Shown here: positions 52,911 through 64,000 of the stretch, piece after piece
How the letters are laid out: the number at the start of each line of letters is the position of its first letter
How positions within the stretch are numbered: position 1 is the first letter of the stretch
From: Pogonophryne albipinna
Taxonomy: Eukaryota; Chordata; Actinopteri; Perciformes; Artedidraconidae
Assembly: GCA_028583405.1 (NCBI GenBank)
Contig: CM053243.1
Location: forward strand, 27,618,116-27,682,115
Length of the DNA: 64,000 bases
Direction: 5' to 3'
The notes under the pieces: model-generated
What the model was told of the DNA's origin: nothing
What the model saw: only the letters and a program-made list of their open reading frames with translations
Databases searched by the model: none
Program-made: the position numbers and the translations under genes

Positions 52911-53622
52911 AATACAACATTGTATTTTTGGCACCTAGGTTAAATAATTAAATTGAATACAATACTCAAATATTCAAAGTTGTATTAGTAATATAACCAT
53001 TACTAATGCTAATCCTGCCAATAATTCCCAATAATAATAGTATTTTACTGATTCTATTGGTCTAATTTGGTTTAATGTTTTTATTTATAGAAACTGTGCA
53101 AAAACTGTGCCCTCACAGATGTAGAATATTTTATCTATTAAATGGACACAATTCATGTACACATACAAGGATTTTTTAAAGACCCCCTACATTCGATTAT
53201 TTAAGGTTTTTTAATATAATAGTTTATTTACCTGCCACTTTGCTTGAATCTCTTTGATACAGGCAGAGAGAGATCAAAGTGATGAAAGGAAAAAAGCATG
53301 TAAAATATACTGCATGTTTGAAGAATTGAGGTTAGGTCACTGATTTATGGATGCATTCCAACGTTTGCCCTGACCTCGTCTTCCTCACTTTCATCTTAGA
53401 CTTCAGACCTCCTCACAGAGTTAAGTTTTACAATAACCATGAGGCAGATCAAGTTTACTGGGTCAAATGGATTTTTACTCTTTAACTTCTTAGTTATTAA
53501 ACTGTCTTCGATGTCTATGTCAAATTACATCTCAATACAATCATGTCAAACCCTTTTGAGTTTGGTTAAAATATGCAGCTCTTTATTTTATAATATATAG
53601 TGTGTGATGATGTAATTATTTC
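52911..53622. other. Interval without recognised features
   Basis: About 710 bp AT-rich, no gene. Confidence 0.5.
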
Positions 53623-53630
53623 CTCTAAAC

Positions 53631-55205
53631 CAGGGGTCTACCGGTAGCTCGCGGGCAGCTTTTCAGTAGCTCGTCGCTCGTGGTTCACAGACTCAGTAGA
53701 AAAAATCCGACGACAATAAATACACCTCTCCCCACTTCAATTCAATCGAACACATAGATATCCCACCCCCTCCAATACAACATAATAAGATAGGCCTTAG
53801 GGGTGTTGAAATTAATCGTTTCGACGATGCATTGCGATGCGGACGTGGACGATTCCGCATCGATGCAGGACAGAACATAATCGATTAATGCGTAGTAATG
53901 TTGCTTCTTGATTTTTCATCCCGGCTGGACAATAAAGTATTTTTATTTATTATTTGTTTCTGTCACACGAATATCAAATCGGCCCGTGACGCAGAGATCA
54001 AGGAACAGACGTGGCAGCGGCACAGCGACACCACACACGGAGCAGCTTTATCCACCAACACAAGCAACACCAGTCCAGAATTGCAGAGTAGGAATGTCCT
54101 CTTGCTATTTTCAGTTGATAAATACGTGTGTACAGTTTGTGAAGGCAGGAGAAAAATGCTTCAGCGACCACTGTCTCCTCTGTTCCTCCAAACCCCGCCC
54201 CCTTCCCTGAAAATAATGAGTGACAGGCTGATAGGAACCTGATAGAAACTTTATTATTCACTTAATCACTGATTGAGATATGATGAAGCTAACTTAATCT
54301 CATACATTCATGGGATTTATGTAACAGTAAGACAGAGAATGTAAGTGTGCACCCACATGCAATATTTTGTTTTTATATGCTGTTGTAAATGGTGTCTGCT
54401 GTGTTCAGACTCAAGTCATGTTTGTGATGCCACATTCAGGACATTCAGTGTCCTTTTTTTAACAGAAGACCGTTGCTAGAATCTGCAGCTAGACAGCAGA
54501 AGTATTCGTTTTTTGTTTTTGAGGATGGAACAATTTCACACACAGATATAGGGAGGCTAGACCTATACAATTGATTTAGTATGGTTTATAATTTAATGTC
54601 AAGACGAAGAAGAAGGCTGAACTGTTCAGTGTCAATCCTGTGGAGATGGAGATGGAGGTTATAAATCTCCAAAATCATGTTCAGCTTAAGTCTCAGCAAA
54701 ACTCACAACTTCTGGAGCCTTGTAGACCCAGAAAACTATAAGAACATTCACCAAGCAGCACTGAAAATGTCTGCTTTATTTGGCTCTACATACAGAACAT
54801 GACTGACTGATGAACATTTAAATGGCTCTATTACAGTGAACCTAAGTGGGTACACTCCAGCATTCACCTCTATGGTGGACTCCATGCAGTGCCAGTCATC
54901 TCACTGAATGCACTTATTTTACACATGTGCCATAAGATGCTTGTAAGGTGGTGATTAGGTGATGTATTTACTATGTGGGCCATAATAAGAAGTGAAAAAA
55001 TGTTCGTCGTTTTCTTGGACCTTGATGTGAAGCTAAGATTTTTGATAAGCTTTGGGTATTGCAATTTCACATGTGTACAAAAGTAGCTTAATTCAACTGA
55101 TGAGTGCTATGTGAATACATGTATAAGCGATGTGATGCAATTAGCTCTTGGCCACTTTCATTTGTTCAAAGTAGCTCTCAGATGAAGAAAGGTTGGACAC
55201 TCCTG
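53631..55205. mobile_element. hAT-like element with CTCTAAA duplication
   Basis: Starts CAGGGGTCT with GTAGCTCGCGG, and ends GTAGCTCTC...ACACTCCTG. The flanks CTCTAAAC (53623-53630) and CTCTAAAG (55206-55213) agree at 7 of 8 bases. 1,575 bp without transposase. A second repeat start lies at about 53799 (AGGGGTGTTGAAATTAATCG, then GATGCATTGCGATGCGG), resembling another hAT terminus nested inside; I could not find its right end. Confidence 0.8.
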
Positions 55206-55213
55206 CTCTAAAG

Positions 55214-55972
55214 GCTTATGTTTTTATGTTTCTGATTGTGTGTACAATGTCTTCCTTTCCTCCTCCTCTGTATGTCCTCTGTTTGTTTTTTTGGCACTTA
55301 ATGCCATTTTTAATTTCACTGGATGAAACGTATTCACTGCTATCAGCATGGTTGCTGTAGTTTATTCTGAAACATCTTCATGACAGTTTTTGCTGAGGTT
55401 GCTCAACCTCAATGTGAATGTATGGCTTGTTTCCACATTGTTTATGTGCGGCATAGTTATGTGGCAGATAAACACACGTTATTATAAACTTGTGTAGTTA
55501 TGGCTGTGTTTTGAAATGAGTAATATACTGTGGGGCAAGCTACTTTAAAGTGTGGCCTTCAGTTAACAGCTTATCATAAAGGACTGGAACTGTCTTTGAA
55601 AACAACATACTGTTTTAACTTACATTTTAGTTTTAAGGATCGGTTAAGAGGCAAGTGAGAAGCGACTGGGATGAGGATCAGTACCTCTAAATCTTAGCCC
55701 ATGGTTCTCAGAAGGAAACCTAATCCGAGCAGGGAATGAGATACCCAATGTGAAGGAGATTATGTATCTCTTACTTGTTCGCGAGTGAAGGGACAATGGA
55801 GCGTGAGATGGGCCATAGAATTGGAGCACAGTAGCGGTATTGCAGTCGCTTTAACACATCATGGTGATGAAGAGAGAGCTGAGCCAGAAGGAAAAGCTGC
55901 CAATCTGCCTGTCCATCTTTGTTCCTACCGTCACCTAATATCATGAAGGGTTGGTCATGACCATAAAAAAAG
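55214..55972. other. Interval without recognised features
   Basis: About 760 bp. No gene or repeat end is recognisable. Confidence 0.5.
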
Positions 55973-56205
55973 GGTAACACTTTATATGAAGGTACACAAA
56001 TGAACCATCAACTAGTTGTTAATTAACATGCATATTAGCAGTATATTGGCGCTTTATTAGTCATTATAAAAAAACTCTTATTAATGCCTTATTCTACATG
56101 ACCGTATTCTACATATAATAAGCCATTAGTTGAGAGTTTTTCCTCAATAACCCTCTAATTAGTGCTTATTTATTGCAAGTAAGGAAGTTGTTGTACATGA
56201 GTTTT
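55973..56205 (-). repeat. Repeat family C, terminal fragment
   Basis: Starts at the GGTAACACTTTATAT terminus and matches the reverse complement of about 9225-9465. It ends at CATGAGTTTT, where family B begins almost directly. Confidence 0.88.
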
Positions 56206-56208
56206 GCA

Positions 56209-56800
56209 ACAAGTCCTCCAACTCATACGACCAAATGGGTCGATTGTTCAAGCCCTTATTACGACCAAATATGTCGTTTGTTCAAGCGCTTAATACGACC
56301 TATAATTACGTTTTTAAATGGTCGGCCTCTAGTGCTCCCGTTGAATGCAAACGTTACAGATGGTCGTTTATTCACAAATAACCCTCTCTGTAAAATCCTA
56401 AATTGTAGGATAGTTTGGCCATTAAAACACTTTTTGATTAGATTTTTAGCGAGAAGTATATATTGTACTTTTACAATCCACGTCCAGTCGATATGTAGGA
56501 TCTATAGTTTGATAGATATTACGAAGATGATTTGAGGTTTCGTCAGGAGAACGTGTATATGCGGCAAGATTCCATGTAAAGTTACGGGTTGAAAACAGTA
56601 TTTCCGGTCTCGACATTTTCATAATAAAACCAATGATCAAATGATTTAACAGTGATATCTGCAGAACTCATCCACTAAAAAACATCAGTTTATCCTAGTT
56701 AATTATACGACATTAATTGGTTTAAATTGTGTACAATGCTTTTGTGTTTTTCCAATAGGTTTTTCTCTTTCGATTCTGAGAGACATATTTCTTTTTTCAG
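56209..56800 (+). repeat. Repeat family B copy
   Basis: Matches the 45.5-kb copy from AACAAGTCCTCCAACTCAT onward, with the duplicated GACCAAATNGGTCG word, and diverges after about 56800. Confidence 0.85.
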
Positions 56801-57949
56801 AGGTTTTGATAGGCTAAAATCACGCCGCAATGCACGTCGGGATATGGTGTTTATGTGATATGAAATCGGAAAACATTTAAAAAAATAAAAATAATACTTT
56901 ATTCCGAGTGTTCTTGCTTTTCTCTTTGAAATTCATCACATAACGGCATTGTAATACACGGTTCGGCTGCATTAAATATTACATATCTGCCGTAGATATT
57001 TATTTATAGAGCCCTGATCAGAAGACCTTTTGACAAACTGGAAGAGATGCCGCCAAAACTGAATACGTGACGTGGACCATAAATATATCAACAATTAAAC
57101 AACATCTTCCATTTCTTTTCACACAATACGTCTCCTTGCAGTATCAACACTAATTCGGCTGACTTTTATATTTGATCCAATTAGTAGATAGTCTGTATTT
57201 ACACCATAACGGTGCACAGCTGATAGAAAGGGACTTTTTTGTAGTTTTTAAAGATATTACTGATTTTCTGAACTATCTTTCCAACTCCTCATGCAGTTGA
57301 CTGTTACAGGTCTATACAAGTTCATGGTACAATGCATAAGCTTCACATCGAGAGACTGAAACTGTATTTTCCTTTACCGTTCTGTTTTAATTTCACAATA
57401 AAGTAAATAGTCATATTATGTTTGATATTATTATGTTTTATTAACGAGACCACTGGTTTTTTAAACCACACCTCCTAGTGGTTAAAGCACGTTATTGAAT
57501 TTAGTTGTTGAATAAGTTATATTTGATGAAAACATTTAAATATTAAGAGTAGCCTACATACAAAATAGGGGTCAATGATAGAAATATAGAATAAGAAGAT
57601 ACTGTAGTGATCTCTATAATAAAACAGTTTAGTGCAGGACGTCGAAAGATAATAACAGGCGGATTTACTCAGGTGTAACTAAAGTCTGATTTAAGGGTTG
57701 TTTATATTTCACATCATTAATCAGAATCTGCAAAGTAACCAAAATAAATGTAGTAGAGTAAAAATACCAGGTTAACCTCTGAAGTGGAGTAGAACAAAGT
57801 AGTATGCTGCTGTAACAAAAACATTTCCCAACTTGGGTTCAATAAAGTATCTTATCTTAAGATGATCGATGGCTACTGCCATATTTGCTAAATGTGCATC
57901 TGAACCTTGACAAGTGCATGTTTCAGGCTTATCAATTAACAACAGGAGG
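56801..57949. other. Interval with only a LINE tail fragment
   Basis: AT-rich. Around 57838-57862, TTCAATAAAGTATCTTATCTT resembles the LINE 3' tail seen at 52.9 kb. Otherwise nothing recognised. Confidence 0.45.
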
Positions 57950-57957
57950 GGTCACAG

Positions 57958-60095
57958 CATGGGCGTCGCAGCCATTATGAGGGTGGGACAAGTCCCCCCC
58001 ACTTTTTCAAATGATTAGTTTAGACCCCCCCACTTTTACCATGTGGAAAGTCCGTGAATCGGTCCATCCACTCGCCGCACTTTGTAGAGCGGTGTGTCAG
58101 TGCTTCACTATCAAATCCATTCCACTTGCTTATTGAGAGAATGCCCAAATCAATGAAACTCCGTACCATGTGTGTCAGGATTCTCTTATGTTGTTTTGTA
58201 GTTTTGTATGTTTGGGTGTTTGCTGTCATGTTTTCCTCCCTGTTTATTGTCTGGTCCTTTTCCCTGTGTTTTTCCTCCCGTCGTTAGTTCCCTGGTGTGT
58301 CTCGTTATCTGATTGTGTTCACCTGTGGCCCTTGTGTTTCTCCTCCCCTGCCCGGCTGTTTCTCGTCTTGTGATTACCCCTCCCTGTATTTAGTCTTGTC
58401 TCTTCCTGTGTTCAGTGTTGGTGCTTCTTTCGTATGTGACTGAGTTCACCGGTGAGTGTTCTGTTTTGTCTGTTAAATTAGTTATCCTTGAAATAAAGGT
58501 TTGTTCACTTTAATCTGCATTTGGGTCCTGCTTGCTGCACACACCTTGACAATGTGTTCACTGCTACTTTGTACCAAGGCAGATTCTCCCATAGCGCACG
58601 CATGTTCAAGGAGTGTTGTCATAGTTGGACAGCTCAGACCTGTTGTATGAAGCGATGCCGGTAGCGGAGGTAAGGCACACACACCAAGTGTTCAGGACAT
58701 TGTTAATACAGCGAAAATCAAAGCTGACGATCTCTTGGTTTGATATGTTTTCTCCCCCAGACAACATGGACATAAGAACCTTGTTTTCAAAGAAGAGGAA
58801 AGTAAGTCTTCAGCTGGTAGCAGTTAATCAGTTAACAGTGATGGCGGCGGCGGCAAAAGCGTCTCACTTCTGGAGAGGAGTTTCGTCTTTATGTCATGAT
58901 AGAGAGATACAAATACTGAATAGTTTAGATGAGAAAAGGCATCGAAATGCCAGGTTACTAGTATTTATCATGTAAACAGGGAACATGAATAACCCCATCT
59001 CTCTGTGCTCATGTAAACACCATGATGTACTGTGGAGACCATAGACTGTATGGTAGAGATGCAGTGTGTTTTACTGGAGCCTCAGTTCGATAAGAGATTA
59101 TTTTCTGAGTTCTTTAACTTCGGTACTCTCTCTCAAAATGGTAATGTGCATTATGTTTTAATTATACTTCTTATCATTCAGAAGCTTTTTGTGTGTGTTT
59201 ATGTTTTACTGAGTGCTTATAGGCCATTTCCATCCCAGTATTCAGTTAACTGTTTATTTTCTGTGCACATTACATAGACTAGCTAATATTCTACCTACTG
59301 CTTGGGACTTTGAGTCTTCAAAATGTCCAATGTCACAGACTGGGACTTACTTTAGAGTCAGTTGCATTTACATTCAGTATGACTTGTTATGATTCAATGT
59401 GAAAGAGTATACTGCTCAATAAATAATGATCACTTCACCACCTCTCTTGACATCTAGGCGCTTGAGAGTGAGTCAGAGGCAGAATACAGGGACAGTGGAG
59501 AGAGGTCCATTGCTGAGGTGAGTGATGAAAGGGAAATGACAGTTTAGAGTAAATTGTGATGTGGACTCTCATTCCAGAATGTTAAGGAAATCAGTGCGGA
59601 TATTGAACAGGAAGCATTTCAGTCAAGAGGCATCATGTGACCAATATAGACAGAAGAGCAACATTTATTTGAACATTCAAGTCAATGATACCATTCCTAG
59701 GTGAACTTAACATCTGTATGGAGTCAGATCAGTCTCAATATTAATAAATGCTCACAGAAGGATTCACACATGTATTTTGCGATTTATATATAAATGATTC
59801 TCCACAACAATATCTCTCAATGCACTCACAAATATTTATTGTTGTTTATAAATGTACAAAAAATTGACATTTAAACTGCTTTTTATTAATTCAAAGATGG
59901 CTCTGAATTAATAATCAAATATGTTTCCTTTCTTTACTACTGGATGAAATTACAGAATGTACCCATAATTTTCCTCATGCTAGTATAGCCACATAAAAGT
60001 ATCAAACCACCTGTTAAAATGCACCAGAATACAGAAAACCCCACACCCCCGTTAAAAATGTCCCCCCCACATTCAGGATGCTTCCTACGCCCATG
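57958..60095 (+). mobile_element. hAT element with perfect GGTCACAG duplication
   Basis: Termini CATGGGCGT...ACGCCCATG with inverted subterminal GGGGGG/CCCCCC words. The identical GGTCACAG lies at 57950-57957 and 60096-60103. Short exon-like pieces resemble a ZMYM1-type hAT N-terminus: about 58767-58801 (MDIRTLFSKKRK, then GTAAGT) and about 59459-59518 (ESESEAEYRDSGER, then GTGAGT). The catalytic domain is missing. A solo LTR sits inside. Confidence 0.92.
58173..58551 (+). repeat. Solo LTR inside a hAT element
   Basis: 379 bp, TGTCAGGATT...CTTGACA, with AATAAA near the 3' part and a perfect ATGTG duplication (58168-58172 and 58552-58556). TG...CA ends and 5-bp duplication fit a Ty3/gypsy-type LTR left by recombination. 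Confidence 0.92.
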
Positions 60096-60103
60096 GGTCA
60101 CAG

Positions 60104-60538
60104 ACATAAGACCAGCTGTTAAATAAAGCTCTTCTGACCTTAGCTGTCATGTGGGTATATTAATGCTGCCCATTATGGACACAAGCAATTTTCACCCATG
60201 TATTAATTATATGTTTTAAATTTGATAACACCAATGTGTTTCGTATCCCCTAAACCTCCAGGGATGTATACAGTTTAATACTGGCAACTTCTAATTGTGG
60301 GAAATACGAAAACGTCTTTTAAAACTACAATTCCCAGAAGAGACGTGCCATAGAACATGTTGCGAAACACACAATAGCCAGCATGTGTAATTCTGGGGGG
60401 GAGGAGGGCTGGGCTGGACCCGTCCAAGTCCAGTTTTGGATAGTCTGGCGTGGTTCCATTCCATTTCAAAGAGCTGTTTGACACTCGGTGTAACCTTGTC
60501 GCACTGCTACTCCAACATCCAATCACAGAGCTTGAGGG
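60104..60538. other. Interval without recognised features
   Basis: About 435 bp between the hAT element and family B. Nothing recognised. Confidence 0.5.
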
Positions 60539-60963
60539 CTAATCACGGGGTTTGTAAAGCAAGGCGGATGTTGTAGTCCCAAAGCTGGGGATTCTGGGTA
60601 GTGTAGTGTCTTCGGAAACTCTGTACTGTCTAAACACCGAAAAAACAATTTGTTTCTCCGAATCGAAGGTTAAAAACACAAAAGCATTGTACACAATTTA
60701 AACCAATCAATATTGTGTAATTAACAAGGATGTTTTTTAGTGGATGAGTAATGGAGATATCACTGTGTAATCATTTGACAGTGTGGGGAATACTTCCGGT
60801 TTTATTATGAAAACTTCGAGACCGGAAATACTGTTTTCACCCACGCTAACTTTACATGGAAGCTGCCCCATATCCAGTACACGTTCTCCTGGCGAGACCT
60901 CAAATCATCTTCGTATATCTATCAAACTGTAGATCCTACACATCCACTGGACGTAGATTATAA
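60539..60963 (-). repeat. Repeat family B, first part (interrupted)
   Basis: Reverse complement of the end and middle of the 45.5-kb copy, from CTAATCACGGGGTTTG to GACGTAGATTATAA. It resumes at 62225. Confidence 0.88.
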
Positions 60964-62218
60964 TTAAGCAATAGCTCACGACAGGCCGTGGTATATGCTC
61001 ATTATATCACAGCTAAGGGGCGTGGTTCGGCCCGACGCGAAGCGGAGGGTCGACAACCCCCTTAGCTGTGATATAATGAGCATATATCACGGCCTGAAGT
61101 GAGCTATTGCTTTTATAAAACGGTTACCAAGTGTGGCAATATGAAAGAAAAATACACACTCTAATTTAAATAGTTTTTATTAGTAAATAATGATGTTCAA
61201 AATAAAATAGTCCCTCCGTTGCCTTCTGCACAAAACATAGTGCGAGGTGGTTGCTATGCAACAACACTAACAGCTAGCGAACATATTAGACAGAGAGCGT
61301 TGATCCATTATTTGGCTATTTATTTACATTCATTTGTATGTTGCCGTTTATTGTGCACCCACTGAAAACCTGTCCAGCATCAGTAGCATGGCTTACGAGG
61401 TTACTTGTATAGGTTGAGGTTGTTCTAGGCTGTTGCTTGGCGTGGCGAGAATATTGCTCCACTTTCTCCGGTCCCCGAGATTCGGCTTCCAGTAGCTCTG
61501 GAGAGAGTATTCGCACCTGTAGCCACTAACGGTCATCATTTATCTGCTTTGTTTCAAGACCCGCATCAGAAAGCTTTTGAATGGTGGTAATTTTCCAGTT
61601 GGTCTACCTGCTCTTCACGTAGCTCTGCTTGTCGTCGTTTAGGTGCTTTTTTTTTCGGGAGATAGGCACTCCTCAATCCACATAGTAAGACCCCCCCGGA
61701 GGTCGAAGTTAATCTTAAATGTTTCCATGTTATGCTTTGTAAGTTTGTTTTGTAACGGAAGAAATGTAAATATATTTATAAAACTGACAAGTCAAATCAA
61801 GCAATCTGATTGGTCGATAGTGTTTTTGCGGACCTCTTTGATTACAGATTTGAAAACATCGTTGCTTGCTTTAAAAGTAGCACAACTCATTATGTCAAAC
61901 CTTGGAAAGTATCTAGATACCCCTGCCCTAATGCCAAAGGAACTGCACACTGAATATGTTTTGCCGTTTGATGTCTATGTCTGGACCGCTGCGTAAAAAG
62001 GAGGGTTTCTGCCCGGTTACTTCTCCGCTGCTTTCTTGTTCCAGTATGAAAAGCAAACTGCAAGCAGTTTGCTTTTCAGCCCAACGATATACTTGTTTTT
62101 CTCAGACGTGGAGGGATACTGATTTGTTGTGAAAAGTAACTTACAATTCTACCCGTGGTATACGCTCAGTATATCACGGCTAAGAACCAATCAGATTGCT
62201 TGATTTGACTTGTCCGTT
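60964..62218. mobile_element. 1.26-kb insertion in family B with TTATAA flanks
   Basis: TTATAA occurs at 60958-60963 and 62219-62224, bracketing sequence absent from other family B copies. The left end has a long hairpin and the right part has a 39-bp inverted repeat pair. Both share the CCGTGGTATA..CTCA word, so the whole is one element or two related ones. No transposase frame. A 117-codon frame at 61643-61996 has no known domain. Confidence 0.75.
60967..61111. repeat. Long hairpin, about 54-bp arms
   Basis: Arms 60967-61020 and 61057-61111 are near-perfect reverse complements (both carry AGCAATAGCTCAC, GGCCGTG, ATATGCTCATTATATCACAG). The loop is GC-rich, about 36 nt. Confidence 0.93.
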
Positions 62219-62224
62219 TTATAA
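61776..62224. mobile_element. MITE-like unit with 39-bp inverted ends
   Basis: 61776-61814 and 62186-62224 are inverted copies (TTATAAAAC, then GACAAGTCAAATCAAGCAAT). Inside, 62048-62061 and 62064-62077 form a second perfect hairpin of 14 bp. Confidence 0.85.
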
Positions 62225-62470
62225 AAGTACAATATACACTTCTCGCTAGAAATCTAATAAAAAAGCATTGTAATGGCCAAACTATTCCACAATTTAGGAT
62301 TTTCCAGAGAGGGTTATTTGTGAATAAACGACCCTCTGGAGCGTTTGCAATCGACAGGAGCATGTTGTTTCTTACACGACCACTAGAGGTGCTACACTTT
62401 AAAACGTGACTCTGGGTCGTATTTAGCTGCTGAACAATCGACCTATATGGTCGTTTTTTGTAGGAGGACA
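62225..62470 (-). repeat. Repeat family B, second part
   Basis: Continues the interrupted copy to the family start word (reverse complement of GACCATATAGGTCGATTGTT). Confidence 0.85.
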
Positions 62471-62476
62471 GGCTGG

Positions 62477-63062
62477 AGTTTTGGTCTTAATATGCTCTGC
62501 TCAATATGGGCCTAATAAGGCAGTAGTACCACAAGAATAGTAATTCTCCCATAATAACACTTAACAAATATGATCTATTCTTATGTAACAAGACATGAAA
62601 CTATAAGTGTTAATTGTGTCTAAATAACTCAAAATTAGGTATTTATATCTAAGAACATGTTCCCTATTTTAAAGTGAAGTCTTGTTCATAACCAATAAGC
62701 TAGTAGTTTGACTCTAATTAGGTATTTCTATCTAATAATATGTTCCCTATTTTAAAGTGAAGTCTTGTTCATAACCAATAAGCTAGTAGTTTGACTCTAA
62801 TTGACCTGAACAGGTTTACTATTCTAAAGTTGCCTCCTCTTCACACTTTGTAAATACATTATAGCACACAACTACTGAAATTAACCTCAATAGTAGATGA
62901 ACAATCCACGATGAAATATCAGTTTTATTAATGAACAACTAAAGAGAGGTTCAGACACATACCAAAACATGTCAAGTTTCTCGAAGGCTGAGAACACATA
63001 TGCAGCCTGTACTTTCTAATAAAAACGGATTTTTAACAGAGTTTATGTATTTGTGATTATAC
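62477..63062 (-). repeat. Repeat family C, copy without the L2 insertion
   Basis: Reverse complement of 7436-7621 plus 8847-9230, joined without the LINE. Contains the 83-bp duplication. Truncated at GAGTTTT at the family B junction and at the LTR insertion on the right. Confidence 0.9.
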
Positions 63063-63421
63063 TGTCTATCTCCCGACAGTATGGGTGGAATCAAGATGGA
63101 CGGAAACAACTCCTAGTTTTGATGATTTAATCAAATCTAAATAGGTTGTTAACCTTAGAAGAAAAAGGACAACAACAATACAACAATTAGGATCACACAT
63201 ATCCCGTACACATTAAATCACATTCAGTACAATAATCGCACTTACTAGTGGCCTCTCCTGATTCCTCAATCTCAATGACGTTAATTTATGTTCCCCTCTA
63301 TTTATAACACATCAATAAACCCCGAGAATCTCCACCCAGATTTAAAGTCACACTCACATAAACGGAACCCCATTAATTTAACCCTCATACACCCAACACA
63401 AAACCATGAGTTTACAGCACA
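63063..63421 (-). repeat. LTR (3') of a BEL/Pao-like element
   Basis: In element sense it starts TGTGCTGTAAACTC and ends GAGATAGACA, 359 bp. The purine stretch AAGTGGGAGG lies directly before it as the polypurine tract. It interrupts family C. The partner LTR is beyond the window, so the duplication cannot be checked. Confidence 0.75.
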
Positions 63422-64000
63422 CCTCCCACTTGGCCTCCTGGTCGGATGACCCAAGGAGGCCACCAACCTAAATAACCTTGCTCTGGTGGTGGTGTCTGAG
63501 GAGGTTCCTTCTTCTTAGTTCTCCACTTCGGAATCTTCAACGACCCCAAAGCCAGGTTCCCCCGCAGAGGCACAGGTTTGACTTTTCTATTGTCCAGGAC
63601 TCTTGCCTCCCACTTTGCTTGACCCGCCGCTCGGCCTCTTCTAGTCAGCCATTTCTCTGCAGCTCGCCGGACCCATGCGACCACTCCACATAGCCTAGCC
63701 AGACTGCTGAACCTCTCTGGTTTCACCAGGTTCAGAACAGCAATGCGCCGAAACTTCCCTTCCGGTCTTCTCTCTGTCAAGACTGAAGCTTCTTCCCTTT
63801 CGGAGGTTTCTGGGGATCCACCAACCTTAACTAGGGACTCCTCAGCCTCTGCGTCCTTTCCACTGGTGTCGTCATGGATAGGGGTTTTGTTTGACTGGGC
63901 TCTGGTGAGTATTACCGAGAATGCCTTTCTTTGAAGCTTGCCCACACTCTCTCTGGCACCGGTTGCCACCTCCGCGGCCGACTTCATGGGCCATTCTTCT
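63422..64000 (-). CDS. pol: BEL/Pao-like pol, C-terminal part, runs off the window
   Basis: An open frame on the minus strand covers the last 580 bases and continues beyond 64000. The segment RFSSLARLCGVVAWVRRA matches the conserved block between RNase H and integrase in BEL/Pao polyproteins (usually SSL.RL.RVTAWVLRF). It is followed by a basic region and the C-terminal LRGNLALGSLKIPKW and a proline-rich tail ending within the polypurine tract. The integrase core that normally follows this block is absent, so the element is internally deleted. Clade assignment is from one motif. Confidence 0.6.

Overview
The window looks like intergenic or intronic DNA of a ray-finned (teleost) fish. The evidence is the mix of mobile elements: L2-type LINEs with an (ATTG)n tail, Tc1, pogo-like and many hAT elements, a sushi-type Ty3/gypsy element, a BEL/Pao element and a gamma-type endogenous retrovirus, plus long CA, GT, GA and ATT microsatellites. 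I found no gene that I can firmly call a single-copy host gene. Nearly all recognisable coding sequence belongs to mobile elements. One spliced gene stands out because it appears intact. || Layout: 0-9.95 kb has a 1.2-kb hAT-like element, a 1,000-base assembly gap, an intron-containing but broken pogo-like transposase, and repeat family C split by a 5'-truncated L2 LINE. 9.96-29.17 kb is one endogenous retrovirus with two LTRs and a CTACT target duplication. Its env is split by an 8.27-kb element (19357-27623) that has matching terminal inverted repeats and subterminal arrays of CATATATG-type repeats. That insert carries a nine-exon minus-strand gene for a BEN-domain protein of about 327 residues, with all splice sites GT-AG and an open frame. 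Inside the same insert lies a hAT element (24208-27039), and inside that a second hAT (24909-26807) with a perfect 8-bp duplication. The stack is therefore four levels deep. || 31.19-37.58 kb is a minus-strand sushi-like Ty3/gypsy element with an ACCTT duplication and a hAT inserted in one LTR. 38.4-40.1 kb has a solo LTR, an L2 tail and a MITE with a perfect palindrome. 40.1-49.0 kb is mostly featureless apart from one copy of repeat family B. 49-60.1 kb has several hAT elements (ZMYM1-like and BED-finger types), a Tc1 fragment, a LINE 3' end and another solo LTR. 60.1-64 kb has nested families B and C, a long hairpin, and the 3' end of a BEL/Pao element running off the window. || The element genes do not form a pathway. 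The retrovirus and gypsy proteins would serve replication of their own elements, but both are broken by frameshifts and stop codons. The candidate for a novel system is the BEN-gene-carrying inverted-repeat element: a DNA-binding-domain gene with its own CRE-type upstream sites, strong Kozak context and poly(A) signal, flanked by subterminal repeat arrays, with no recognisable transposase.
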